DNA of 17,496 nt from an uncultured Flavobacterium sp. (GCA_946886675.1 CAMPIZ010000004.1:1-17496); one strand, 5' to 3'. Positions 1 to 7,271 are shown, counted from the stretch's first letter. Numbers and translations: made by a program. Notes: a model not told the origin generated them from the letters alone.

Positions 1-69
1 GAAGATGTTTCTGTGGAATCAGTAGGTTTAAAGCCGGATTCAACGGCAGTAGAGGGAACTAAAAAGTAA
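1..69 (+). CDS. C-terminal end of an upstream gene, probably cytochrome c oxidase subunit II (partial)
   Basis: The first 22 codons of the window are open in frame 1 and end in TAA at 67-69. The tail they encode is hydrophilic (…GLKPDSTAVEGTKK) and has no recognisable domain. The only support for subunit II is position: it lies 32 bases before a subunit I gene on the same strand, and in flavobacteria the subunit II gene (coxB/ctaC) normally sits directly upstream of subunit I. Subunit II would carry the CuA centre that passes electrons from cytochrome c to subunit I. The CuA motif is not in the window, so the identity is inferred. The open frame itself is seen directly. Confidence 0.55.
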   Translation, partial: EDVSVESVGLKPDSTAVEGTKK

Positions 70-101
70 TTTTTCTTAAAATATTTTCAAATTATAGAAA
101 T

Positions 102-1916
102 ATGTCAGCAGTAGGACACGAAATACACGGTCACGAACACGATCATCACGATGCACATGATCATCACCATCATAAAGATACTTTTATAACAAAGTATATC
201 TTTAGTATCGATCATAAGATGATCGCTAAGCAGTACCTGCTTACCGGTATAATTATGGGTATTATCGGTGTTATGATGTCATTACTATTCCGTATGCAGA
301 TTGCATGGCCTGAAGAATCTTTCACCATATTTAAAGTTCTTCTGGGTGATAAATTTGCTCCAAACGGAGTAATGCGTAACGATATTTATCTTGCACTTGT
401 TACTATACACGGTACCATAATGGTATTCTTTGTATTAACTGCAGGTTTGAGCGGTACTTTCAGTAACCTTCTTATTCCGTTGCAGATTGGAGCAAGAGAT
501 ATGGCTTCCGGTTTTATGAATATGATTTCTTACTGGTTGTTCTTCGTTTCTTCAGTAATCATGGTAATCTCTCTTTTTGTTGAGGCAGGCCCTGCTTCTG
601 CAGGATGGACAATTTATCCGCCATTAAGTGCATTACCACAGGCTATTGGTGGTTCTGGTGCAGGTATGACACTTTGGTTAGTTTCTATGGCAATATTTAT
701 TGCTTCCTCTCTAATGGGATCGCTTAACTATGTGGTTACAGTAATCAACCTGAGGACTAAAGGTATGTCTATGACGAGGCTTCCGCTTACTATCTGGGCA
801 TTCTTTATTACTGCTGTTATTGGTATAGTATCATTCCCAGTACTTCTTTCTGCCGCATTACTGCTAATATTCGACAGAAGCTTTGGTACTTCATTCTTCC
901 TGTCAGATATCTTTATTGCAGGCGAGGTGCTACATTATCAGGGTGGTTCTCCGGTATTATTCGAGCACCTTTTCTGGTTCTTAGGCCACCCGGAAGTATA
1001 TATTGTACTACTTCCTGCATTGGGTATTACTTCTGAAGTTATTGCAACAAATTCACGTAAGCCTATCTTTGGTTATCGTGCGATGATTGCTTCTATACTT
1101 GCTATTGCATTCCTTTCAACTATCGTTTGGGGTCACCACATGTTTATTTCTGGTATGAACCCGTTCTTAGGTTCGGTATTTACCTTTACAACATTACTTA
1201 TCGCTATCCCATCGGCAGTTAAGGCGTTTAACTATATTACAACATTATGGAGAGGTAACCTGCAGATGAACCCTGGAATGCTTTTCTCTATAGGCCTTGT
1301 GTCTACATTCATCACGGGTGGTCTTACAGGTATTATCCTTGGAGACAGTACTCTTGATATTAATGTTCACGATACATATTTTGTTGTAGCTCACTTCCAC
1401 CTTGTAATGGGTATATCTGCACTATACGGAATGTTTGCAGGTATTTATCACTGGTTCCCTAAGATGTTTGGAAGAATGATGAACAAAAATCTTGGTTACA
1501 TTCACTTCTGGGTAACGGCAGTATGTGCTTATGGTGTATTCTTCCCAATGCACTTTATAGGTATGGCCGGTTTACCAAGACGTTACTATACAAACTCTGC
1601 ATTCCCGCTATTTGATGACCTTGCAGATGTAAACGTACTTATTACAATTTTTGCACTTGTAGGTGCCGCATTCCAGTTAGTGTTCCTCTGGAACTTCTTC
1701 TACAGCATATTTAAAGGGAAGAGAGCTCCGCAAAACCCTTGGAGGTCGAATACTCTTGAGTGGACAACTCCGGTTGAGCATATGCATGGTAACTGGCCTG
1801 GTGCTATACCAGAGGTTTACAGATGGCCTTATGATTACAGTAAGCCTGGTCACGAAGAAGACTTTGTACCGCAGACTGTACCAATGAAACCAAATGAAGA
1901 ACAATTACACCATTAA
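102..1916 (+). CDS. ctaD: Cytochrome c oxidase subunit I (heme-copper oxidase, A-type)
   Basis: Catalytic subunit of the inner-membrane aa3/cbaa3-type terminal oxidase, which reduces oxygen to water and pumps protons. The 604-residue protein has about 12 hydrophobic segments and all the metal ligands: H103 (low-spin heme, in TIHGTIMVFF); H296 with the cross-linked Y300 (HPEVY, CuB); H345-H346 (WGHHMF, CuB); H431 (high-spin heme) and H433 (low-spin heme) in VVAHFH. Proton-channel residues are also present: D133 (D-channel, in GARDMA), E298 in HPEVY, and K374 (K-channel, in IPSAVKAF), which places it in the A family. The N-terminus is unusual, with 11 histidines between residues 6 and 24. The ATG at 102 is chosen because this His-rich tail is typical of flavobacterial homologues. 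No Shine-Dalgarno is visible, and the gene is probably co-transcribed with the upstream subunit II gene. It is followed by a strong terminator. Confidence 0.97.
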   Translation: MSAVGHEIHGHEHDHHDAHDHHHHKDTFITKYIFSIDHKMIAKQYLLTGIIMGIIGVMMSLLFRMQIAWPEESFTIFKVLLGDKFAPNGVMRNDIYLALVTIHGTIMVFFVLTAGLSGTFSNLLIPLQIGARDMASGFMNMISYWLFFVSSVIMVISLFVEAGPASAGWTIYPPLSALPQAIGGSGAGMTLWLVSMAIFIASSLMGSLNYVVTVINLRTKGMSMTRLPLTIWAFFITAVIGIVSFPVLLSAALLLIFDRSFGTSFFLSDIFIAGEVLHYQGGSPVLFEHLFWFLGHPEVYIVLLPALGITSEVIATNSRKPIFGYRAMIASILAIAFLSTIVWGHHMFISGMNPFLGSVFTFTTLLIAIPSAVKAFNYITTLWRGNLQMNPGMLFSIGLVSTFITGGLTGIILGDSTLDINVHDTYFVVAHFHLVMGISALYGMFAGIYHWFPKMFGRMMNKNLGYIHFWVTAVCAYGVFFPMHFIGMAGLPRRYYTNSAFPLFDDLADVNVLITIFALVGAAFQLVFLWNFFYSIFKGKRAPQNPWRSNTLEWTTPVEHMHGNWPGAIPEVYRWPYDYSKPGHEEDFVPQTVPMKPNEEQLHH

Positions 1917-1935
1917 TAGTGGTTATTATTGATAG

Positions 1936-1970
1936 AAAAGCCTCCCTGTATAGGGAGGCTTTTTATTTTA
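1936..1970 (+). terminator. Intrinsic terminator after ctaD
   Basis: A perfect 11-bp stem, AAAAGCCTCCC (1936-1946) pairing with GGGAGGCTTTT (1953-1963), closes a 6-base loop and is followed by an AT-rich run with several Ts. It lies 20 bases after the ctaD stop and should end the oxidase operon. Because of the A-tract on the 5' side it could also work weakly in the opposite direction, but no gene approaches from that side. Confidence 0.9.
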
Positions 1971-1973
1971 TTG

Positions 1974-1994
1974 CTTATTTTTATGAAAAATAAG
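1974..1994 (+). repeat. Perfect AT-rich inverted repeat just before the acetyltransferase gene
   Basis: Arms CTTATTTTT (1974-1982) and AAAAATAAG (1986-1994) are exact reverse complements separated by the three bases ATG. The repeat ends five bases before the ATG of the next gene. Only one pair is G-C, so an RNA hairpin would be weak; a protein-binding operator is the alternative. The central ATG also opens a four-codon frame (M-K-N-K-stop, 1983-1997). The function is unknown. Confidence 0.6.
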
Positions 1995-1999
1995 TAGCT

Positions 2000-2290
2000 A
2001 TGGAGAATGAATTCAGCAATAATAAAATGCAGAACCAGTTTGAATTGAAAATTGATGATGAAACTGCTATTTTGGAATATTATATTCAGGATAAAAAGAT
2101 TTTTCTAAACCATACAGAAGTGCCGGTTCCAATAAGAGGCAAGGGGATTGCGGCTAAACTTGTAAGTATGAGCCTTCAGTATAGCCGTGATAAGGGCTTA
2201 ACAGTAGTTCCTGCCTGTTCTTATGTTGCTCATTTTATAGACAATCATCCGGAATGGCATGATGTTTTATCTGAGGGTTATCAAATGTAA
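2000..2290 (+). CDS. Small GNAT-like N-acetyltransferase domain protein
   Basis: The 96-residue protein matches the compact GCN5-related acetyltransferase family (the COG2388 / Acetyltransf_CG type), in which a shortened GNAT fold consists of little more than the acetyl-CoA site. The evidence is the pyrophosphate-binding loop R46-G-K-G-I-A51 in VPIRGKGIAAKL, followed by the family hallmark C73-S-Y-V76 (PACSYV) and H83-P84 in a short C-terminal helix. The family normally has about 90-100 residues, so it appears complete. Substrates in this family are generally unknown. The start at 2000 is the first ATG after an in-frame-independent TAG at 1995; the ATG at codon 10 (2027) is an alternative that would keep the whole domain. 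It lies 28 bases upstream of ruvB and may be co-transcribed with it. Confidence 0.85.
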   Translation: MENEFSNNKMQNQFELKIDDETAILEYYIQDKKIFLNHTEVPVPIRGKGIAAKLVSMSLQYSRDKGLTVVPACSYVAHFIDNHPEWHDVLSEGYQM

Positions 2291-2306
2291 CTTCACATTT
2301 TAAATT

Positions 2307-2314
2307 TATCTTTG
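2307..2314 (+). promoter_or_regulatory. Candidate -7 promoter element for ruvB (TATCTTTG)
   Basis: TATCTTTG matches the Bacteroidota primary-sigma -7 consensus TAnnTTTG exactly. No good -33 TTG lies 17-19 bases upstream. The element ends only four bases before the ruvB ATG at 2319, so a transcript started here would be leaderless or nearly so. Confidence 0.5.
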
Positions 2315-2318
2315 CAGT

Positions 2319-3338
2319 ATGAATGAGAACTTAGATCCCACAAACAAAAGCTATAATGCTGAGGAACTAGACCTGGAAAAAAAACTCAGGCCGCTGGCAT
2401 TTGATGATTTTACCGGCCAGGATCAGGTATTGGAAAATCTTAAGGTTTTTGTGGAGGCAGCAAATTACCGTGATGAAGCGCTGGATCATACTTTGTTTCA
2501 CGGTCCTCCGGGATTGGGTAAAACCACTTTGGCAAACATACTTGCAAACGAGCTTGGGGTAGGAATTAAAATTACTTCCGGCCCGGTATTAGATAAGCCT
2601 GGTGATCTTGCAGGTTTACTTACTAACCTTGATGAAAGGGATATTCTTTTTATTGATGAGATTCACAGGTTAAGCCCCATTGTGGAGGAATATCTGTACT
2701 CAGCCATGGAAGATTTTAAGATCGATATAATGATCGAATCGGGGCCAAATGCGAGATCTGTTCAGATAAATCTTAATCCCTTTACACTTGTAGGGGCAAC
2801 AACCCGCTCAGGATTGCTTACTGCGCCTATGCGTGCACGATTTGGTATTTCCAGCAGGCTGCAGTATTATACTACTGAACTGCTTACTACGATAGTACAG
2901 CGAAGTTCAGCTATTTTAAAGATGCCTATTACTATGGAAGCTGCCATAGAAATTGCCGGAAGAAGCCGTGGCACTCCGCGTATAGCAAACGCACTGCTTC
3001 GCAGGGTGCGTGATTTTGCCCAAATTAAAGGTAATGGTAAAATAGATATAGAGATTGCCAGATATTCACTCAAAGCACTTAATGTGGATGCGCACGGGCT
3101 GGATGAAATGGATAACAGGATACTTACCACAATTATCGATAAATTCAAAGGTGGGCCTGTAGGGTTATCTACTCTTGCAACAGCAGTATCTGAAAGTGGA
3201 GAGACAATTGAGGAAGTATATGAGCCATTTCTTATACAGGAAGGATTTATAATAAGGACTCCGAGAGGAAGAGAGGTAACAGAGAAAGCCTATAAGCATT
3301 TGGGCAAGGTAAGGGCAGTGCAGGGAGGATTGTTTTAA
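2319..3338 (+). CDS. ruvB: Holliday junction branch migration DNA helicase RuvB
   Basis: Hexameric AAA+ motor that, with RuvA, drives branch migration of Holliday junctions during recombinational repair. The 339 residues cover the full family length. Seen in order: Walker A G62-PPGLGKT69; Walker B around D113-E114 ([10 protein letters not shown]); sensor 1 T161-T-R163 (GATTRSG); the arginine finger R174 in MRARFG; sensor 2 within [13 protein letters not shown]; and the C-terminal winged helix with the conserved stretches [11 protein letters not shown] and [12 protein letters not shown]. The ATG at 2319 gives the N-terminal extension usual for flavobacterial RuvB. The gene is followed after two bases by queG, which points to an operon. 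Its partner ruvA is not adjacent but about 6.3 kb downstream. Confidence 0.98.
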   Translation: MNENLDPTNKSYNAEELDLEKKLRPLAFDDFTGQDQVLENLKVFVEAANYRDEALDHTLFHGPPGLGKTTLANILANELGVGIKITSGPVLDKPGDLAGLLTNLDERDILFIDEIHRLSPIVEEYLYSAMEDFKIDIMIESGPNARSVQINLNPFTLVGATTRSGLLTAPMRARFGISSRLQYYTTELLTTIVQRSSAILKMPITMEAAIEIAGRSRGTPRIANALLRRVRDFAQIKGNGKIDIEIARYSLKALNVDAHGLDEMDNRILTTIIDKFKGGPVGLSTLATAVSESGETIEEVYEPFLIQEGFIIRTPRGREVTEKAYKHLGKVRAVQGGLF

Positions 3339-3340
3339 TT

Positions 3341-4267
3341 GTGACAGATAATAGATCAAAATATTCAGATTTTATAAAAGCCGAAGCCAAACGCCTCGGC
3401 TTTTTATCATGTGGTATATCTAAAGCAGGATTTCTGGAGGAAGAAGCACCACGTTTGGAAAAATGGCTAAAGGAGGGAAGGCATGGGCAAATGCAATACA
3501 TGGAAAACTATTTTGATAAGCGTCTGGATCCAACCTTGTTAGTTGATGGTGCTAAGAGCGTGGTTTCGTTATTGTTGAATTATTATCCGGAGGAAAAACA
3601 AACTGAAGGCAGCTATAAGATTTCTAAATATGCCTATGGACAGGATTACCACTTTGTAATTAAAGAAAAATTAAAAGAACTCTTACACTCCATACAGGAG
3701 CAAATAGGAGAAGTGGGAGGCAGGGCTTTTGTAGATTCGGCACCGGTATTGGATAAGGTCTGGGCTGCAAAAAGCGGTTTAGGCTGGATAGGCAAAAATA
3801 GTAACCTGCTTAGTAAGCAGGTTGGTTCTTTCTTTTTTATCGCAGAACTTATTATCGATCTTGATCTTGAATATGATACTGTTACTACCGACCATTGTGG
3901 CAGCTGTACAGCCTGTATAGATGCATGTCCCACGCAGGCAATAATTGAGCCTTATGTGGTAGACGGCAGCAAGTGTATTTCATACTTTACTATAGAGCTT
4001 AAGGAAAATATCCCTTCCGAAATGCGAGGTAAATTTGACGACTGGGCTTTTGGGTGCGATGTATGTCAGGATGTGTGTCCCTGGAACCGATTTTCCAAAC
4101 CGCACCGTGAACCGCTATTTAACCCACACCCAGATTTACTTTCTATGACTAAAAAAGACTGGGAGGAAATTACGGAAGATACTTTTAGGGCTGTATTTAA
4201 AAACTCTGCAGTTAAAAGAACAAAGTTTGAAGGGCTGAAGAGAAATATTAATTTCCTAAAGCCCTGA
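3341..4267 (+). CDS. queG: Epoxyqueuosine reductase QueG
   Basis: Cobalamin- and iron-sulfur-dependent cytoplasmic enzyme that reduces epoxyqueuosine to queuosine in the wobble position (34) of GUN-anticodon tRNAs, the last step of queuosine synthesis. Two 4Fe-4S cluster motifs are seen: C186-x2-C189-x2-C192-x3-C196 ([12 protein letters not shown]), and C239-x2-C242-x3-C246 ([10 protein letters not shown]) with C212 upstream. The VDSAPVLD segment carries D132, which matches the catalytic acid of characterised QueG. At 308 residues it is the short form without the C-terminal HEAT-like region of the longer homologues (about 380 aa). The start is GTG, two bases after the ruvB stop; it is preferred because the encoded N-terminus ([15 protein letters not shown]) fits the family and no ATG is suitably placed. 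The sequence AGGGAGG at 3322-3328 may act as a distant ribosome-binding site. Translation is probably coupled to ruvB. Confidence 0.96.
   Translation: MTDNRSKYSDFIKAEAKRLGFLSCGISKAGFLEEEAPRLEKWLKEGRHGQMQYMENYFDKRLDPTLLVDGAKSVVSLLLNYYPEEKQTEGSYKISKYAYGQDYHFVIKEKLKELLHSIQEQIGEVGGRAFVDSAPVLDKVWAAKSGLGWIGKNSNLLSKQVGSFFFIAELIIDLDLEYDTVTTDHCGSCTACIDACPTQAIIEPYVVDGSKCISYFTIELKENIPSEMRGKFDDWAFGCDVCQDVCPWNRFSKPHREPLFNPHPDLLSMTKKDWEEITEDTFRAVFKNSAVKRTKFEGLKRNINFLKP
3803..3823 (+). repeat. Perfect 10-bp inverted repeat with T-rich tail inside queG
   Basis: AACCTGCTTA (3803-3812) and TAAGCAGGTT (3814-3823) are exact reverse complements with one base between them. In RNA the likely form is an 8-bp stem with a 5-base loop. 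It is followed by a pyrimidine-rich tract (3824-3840, mostly T), so it looks like an intrinsic terminator although it lies in the coding sequence at residues 155-161. Confidence 0.55.
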
Positions 4268-4296
4268 TTAACTACTCAAAAAAATTTAGATACTGT

Positions 4297-4956
4297 TTAG
4301 TTAGTTATAATGGTAAAGCTTTCCGTTTTAGAGCCCTCCTTAGAATTGTCAAAAAAGCACATTTCAAATAAAATATAATGCTTTATGCCAAAAGTTTCGC
4401 CCCATTTTTCAATATCCTTGCCACTACCTTCCACTGCACAATAATATTTTCCATTACCTTTTTCATAAGGTAGTATATAAGCAAAAGCATAAAAAGGCTT
4501 ATTGGGTTCTATGTCAACGAGCCTTCCGTAAGTACGCATACTGTAATCATCTGTAAGCAGACTCTCATAAGTGTTTTCTAAACTAAATCTTCCAAAATCA
4601 AACTGTGTACGCAATTTTTTTTCAGACTCCTTTCCGTTCATTAAAGTCACCTTAAGCGTATCTTCTGCTTTTTTAAACAGGATGTGAGAGGTTGTGTTTA
4701 TTAAAGTGTCAATTTTTTTTATTTCACCATCCCATATTTCTTTAGACACCAGATAATAATCTTTTCCTTTTAAATCCTTTCCGGTAAATTCTACCTGCTG
4801 ATAGCCTATTTTTTGCCAGGACATTAAATCAAGAAGCGCTTTGTCTGTTTTAGATTCAGGAGATGTCATTTTTATGCCAGTTTCTGTTTGTGCATTTGCA
4901 TTCATAAAGCTAAGAGTAAAAACTACTGCAATTAATAATAGGTCTTTTGTTTTCAT
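4297..4956 (-). CDS. Uncharacterised secreted protein, divergent from a two-component system
   Basis: I do not recognise the family. The 219-residue product begins with a Sec signal peptide: lysines at 2 and 4, a hydrophobic core at about 6-18, and a probable cleavage after A22 (NANA|Q). No lipobox cysteine is present, so it should be a soluble periplasmic or exported protein. The mature part looks like alternating beta-rich segments (for example FYAFAYILPY and KHYILFEMCFF), has two cysteines (C173, C200) that could form a disulfide, and has no enzymatic motif I can name. It is convergent with queG (29 bases apart). Its start faces the sensor kinase gene across 132 bases, with a -7 element of its own. 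Divergent pairing suggests that it is either a target of the two-component system or an accessory sensing protein; this is inference. Confidence 0.85.
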   Translation of the reverse strand: MKTKDLLLIAVVFTLSFMNANAQTETGIKMTSPESKTDKALLDLMSWQKIGYQQVEFTGKDLKGKDYYLVSKEIWDGEIKKIDTLINTTSHILFKKAEDTLKVTLMNGKESEKKLRTQFDFGRFSLENTYESLLTDDYSMRTYGRLVDIEPNKPFYAFAYILPYEKGNGKYYCAVEGSGKDIEKWGETFGIKHYILFEMCFFDNSKEGSKTESFTIITN

Positions 4957-4976
4957 AATTTAATTGGTTTATACAG

Positions 4977-4984
4977 CAAATGTA
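4977..4984 (-). promoter_or_regulatory. Candidate -7 element for the secreted-protein gene (TACATTTG, minus strand)
   Basis: Read on the minus strand, TACATTTG matches TAnnTTTG and lies 20 bases before the start codon at 4956. A TTG occurs 15 bases further upstream (plus-strand CAA at 5000-5002), shorter than the usual 17-19 spacing. The predicted leader is about 15 bases. Confidence 0.55.
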
Positions 4985-5016
4985 CCTGTGTGAATAATGC
5001 AAAGAAGTGAAGCGGG

Positions 5017-5042
5017 GTTAATTAGCGTTAATTAGCGTTAAT
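5017..5042 (+). repeat. 10-bp tandem repeat (2.6 copies) between divergent promoters
   Basis: The unit GTTAATTAGC occurs at 5017-5026 and 5027-5036, with a third partial copy GTTAAT at 5037-5042. GTTAAT therefore recurs three times at exactly 10-bp spacing, one helical turn, as expected for direct-repeat sites of OmpR-family regulators. The repeat ends 28 bases before the -7 element of the kinase gene and begins 32 bases from that of the secreted-protein gene, a suitable place to act on both. The repeat is seen; binding is inferred. Confidence 0.75.
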
Positions 5043-5070
5043 AAAAAAGGGAAGGGAAACTTTTAAACTT

Positions 5071-5078
5071 TATTTTTG
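5071..5078 (+). promoter_or_regulatory. Candidate -7 element for the histidine kinase operon (TATTTTTG)
   Basis: TATTTTTG matches the TAnnTTTG consensus and ends 10 bases before the ATG at 5089, implying a leader of only a few bases. No -33 TTG is seen at the normal spacing, which would fit a promoter that depends on an activator bound at the repeats at 5017-5042. Confidence 0.5.
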
Positions 5079-5088
5079 ACAGTATCCA

Positions 5089-6537
5089 ATGAAAAAAAAC
5101 ATACGCTTCATTTTTATACTAATGTCTGTTTGTGTGGCAGGGGTGGCATTACTTCAGCTATACTACAACTATACCAATTATACAGCGGCACAATCTGTTT
5201 TTAAAAGAGATACTGAAAAGGCTTTTAGTGAGGCTATTGATAGCGCCTTTGTGGTAAGAAACGAAAATATTGTAAACGATTTCAGAAACTGGTTGCTGGA
5301 CACTACTTATGTAGAGATTAGCTATAAATGGGATGAGATAAAGGACATGCCACTATTTACAATTAAGGAACTGCAGCCTATAACTCCTAACGGGCAAAAT
5401 GAGATAAGTATGAATGTGGAGGAACTTAGTGTAAGAGCAGACTCTTTAACTCCGGAGATTAAAGAGAGGTTTGTTGCTGCAATGGAGGATGTAATTAGAA
5501 GTGGATTAAAAAAAGGGATAGTATGGTTTTTTACTCAGGGTATTGGGCAAAGGCTTACTAAAGCACATTCGGGCACGCCAATAGATATAAAAATTATAGA
5601 AGAACAATATAGCCTGGCTTTAGACAGGAAAGGAATCAGGCTGCCTTTTTCTTTGGTAGAGTCAGAAGGCCATTCTTCAGAATTCTGTACGGATTTGCAT
5701 GATATCGGGGTTAGAGATCCTGAAGAAAGGCAGGTACAAGCCTGCTTTGATAATACAGAACTTTATCTGTTAAAGCAGTTAAAGTGGATAATTTTTAGTT
5801 CTATGCTTCTTATTGCCATAACTCTCTTTTGCTTTTGGTATACTGCAAAAATTTTACTTACCCAACAGAAACTGAATGAGCTTAAGGATGATTTTATAAG
5901 CAATATGACGCATGAAATACATACACCTCTCACTTCGGTCATTATAACAGCAGAGGCTTTAAGAGGATTTAATATGACTAAACAGCAGCAGGATAGTTAT
6001 ATAGATATTATACTTCATCAGTCAAATAAGCTGGCGGCACTTAGTGATGACATACTTACTGCTTCAAAGATTGACAGGAAAGGAATAGTGTTGAGCGATA
6101 TGGTTTTGATTAATGAGCTAATAGAGGAGATTGTTAACTCGTATAAGAATAATGTGGTGATAAAACATATAGCTACAGGCAATGTTAAGATTAAGGGTAG
6201 CAGGAAACACCTGCTTGGAGTTTTATCAAATCTTATAGAAAATGCAATTAAATATAATAATGAAAGCCCAGAGGTAACAATTGAAAGCAGAACAGCAGGC
6301 AGGGAACTTTATGTTATGGTTGCCGATAATGGCCCGGGGATACCGGATGAATACAAACAAAAGATATTTGATGAATTTTTCAGAATACCTGCTGGTAATG
6401 TGCACAATGTAAAAGGTTATGGGCTTGGGCTTAGTTATGTTAAAAAGATAATAAAAGCCCATAAGGGTGCTGTTGAAGTAAAAGATAATTACCCAAAAGG
6501 AAGTATGTTTATAATTACGATTCCTTATGAAGCCTAA
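5089..6537 (+). CDS. Membrane sensor histidine kinase (RprX-like)
   Basis: The 482-residue inner-membrane kinase has one transmembrane helix at about 8-25, a periplasmic sensor region of about 200 residues (30-230) with no family I recognise, and a second transmembrane helix at about 232-257. A classical HisKA/HATPase core follows: phosphoacceptor H275 in SNMTHEIHTP, N-box N381 and N385 (NLIENAIKYN), G1 box D413-N-G-P-G417, F box around FDEFF, and G2 box G443-Y-G-L-G447. All catalytic positions are intact. The residue after the H-box HEI is H278, where K or R is usual. C200 and C219 are the only cysteines in the sensor region besides the membrane helices and could pair. The stop overlaps the start of the response regulator gene by 11 bases, so the two are translationally coupled. 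The overall layout and its partner resemble Bacteroides RprX/RprY. Confidence 0.93.
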   Translation: MKKNIRFIFILMSVCVAGVALLQLYYNYTNYTAAQSVFKRDTEKAFSEAIDSAFVVRNENIVNDFRNWLLDTTYVEISYKWDEIKDMPLFTIKELQPITPNGQNEISMNVEELSVRADSLTPEIKERFVAAMEDVIRSGLKKGIVWFFTQGIGQRLTKAHSGTPIDIKIIEEQYSLALDRKGIRLPFSLVESEGHSSEFCTDLHDIGVRDPEERQVQACFDNTELYLLKQLKWIIFSSMLLIAITLFCFWYTAKILLTQQKLNELKDDFISNMTHEIHTPLTSVIITAEALRGFNMTKQQQDSYIDIILHQSNKLAALSDDILTASKIDRKGIVLSDMVLINELIEEIVNSYKNNVVIKHIATGNVKIKGSRKHLLGVLSNLIENAIKYNNESPEVTIESRTAGRELYVMVADNGPGIPDEYKQKIFDEFFRIPAGNVHNVKGYGLGLSYVKKIIKAHKGAVEVKDNYPKGSMFIITIPYEA

Positions 6538-7207
6538 AATTTTATTAGCTGAAGATGAGCCTTTTTTAGCAAAGGTTATTAAAGAAAGCCTTGAAAAAAA
6601 AGGTTATGATGTGGTGCATGCCGCAGATGGCAGGCAGGCATGGAACTTATTTAAAGAACAGAGCTTTTCGCTTTGTATTCTTGATGTTATGATGCCTTAT
6701 AAAGACGGTTTTACATTAGCTGCTCAAATAAGGGAATTTAGTAAAAACATTCCGTTGATGTTTCTTACTGCAAAATCAGATATAAAAGATGTATCCCATG
6801 GCTATGCCAGTGGTGGCAATGACTATTTAAAGAAGCCTTTTAGCCTTGAGGAACTTTTTTTACGGGTGGGAGAGCTTCTTAAAAGAAATGAACAGGAGAA
6901 ACCTGTTTCAGATGAATTAAAAATAGGGAGCTATACATTTTATTCCAAAAGGCAGGAGCTTGTTGACTGTGATAAAACATCAGAAAAGCTCTCTTATAAA
7001 GAAACGAGATTGCTTGAGCTTTTAATTCAGCACAAAAATCAGGTATTAGAAAGAAAGCCTGCGTTGCTGGCACTTTGGGGAGATGACAATTTTTTCAATA
7101 CACGAAATATGGACGTATATATAACTAAACTGCGAAAAAAACTCCAAAAAGACAGTGCCGTGCAAATAGTTAATATAAGGGGGTATGGGTATAAGCTTAT
7201 ATGTTGA
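6527..7207 (+). CDS. OmpR/PhoB-family response regulator (RprY-like)
   Basis: The 226-residue protein has an N-terminal receiver domain (about 3-120) with acidic pocket E9-D10, phosphoacceptor D53 (ILDVMMP), T81 (FLTAK) and K103 (KKPF), then a winged-helix DNA-binding domain (about 130-226) with the recognition-helix and wing segments DVYITKLRKKL and NIRGYGYKL. From memory, the stretch DDNFFNTRNMDVYITKL is close to that of Bacteroides RprY, which supports an RprY-like assignment but not orthology. The usual GADDY before the conserved lysine is GGNDY here (G97, N98). The ATG lies inside the kinase gene and the two frames overlap by 11 bases. It probably binds the 10-bp direct repeats upstream of the kinase; this is inference from domain type and location. 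Confidence 0.94.
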   Translation: MKPKILLAEDEPFLAKVIKESLEKKGYDVVHAADGRQAWNLFKEQSFSLCILDVMMPYKDGFTLAAQIREFSKNIPLMFLTAKSDIKDVSHGYASGGNDYLKKPFSLEELFLRVGELLKRNEQEKPVSDELKIGSYTFYSKRQELVDCDKTSEKLSYKETRLLELLIQHKNQVLERKPALLALWGDDNFFNTRNMDVYITKLRKKLQKDSAVQIVNIRGYGYKLIC

Positions 7208-7271
7208 TTGTCAAAATATAAATTAGAGTAAAAGAATACCGTTAAAAGTTTCTAAATTTCCGCCATACGTT

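Noticed and set aside
4233..4300. A possible bidirectional terminator between the convergent ends of queG and the secreted-protein gene.
   Set aside because: Only a 5-bp pairing (GGGCT with AGCCC) across a loop of more than 20 bases can be drawn; no stable hairpin with a T-run is visible.
7190..7201. A 12-bp palindrome (TATAAGCTTATA) at the end of the response regulator gene.
   Set aside because: It falls within the conserved GYGYKL coding end, is AT-rich, has no loop or T-tract, and is short enough to be chance. It does not form a terminator.
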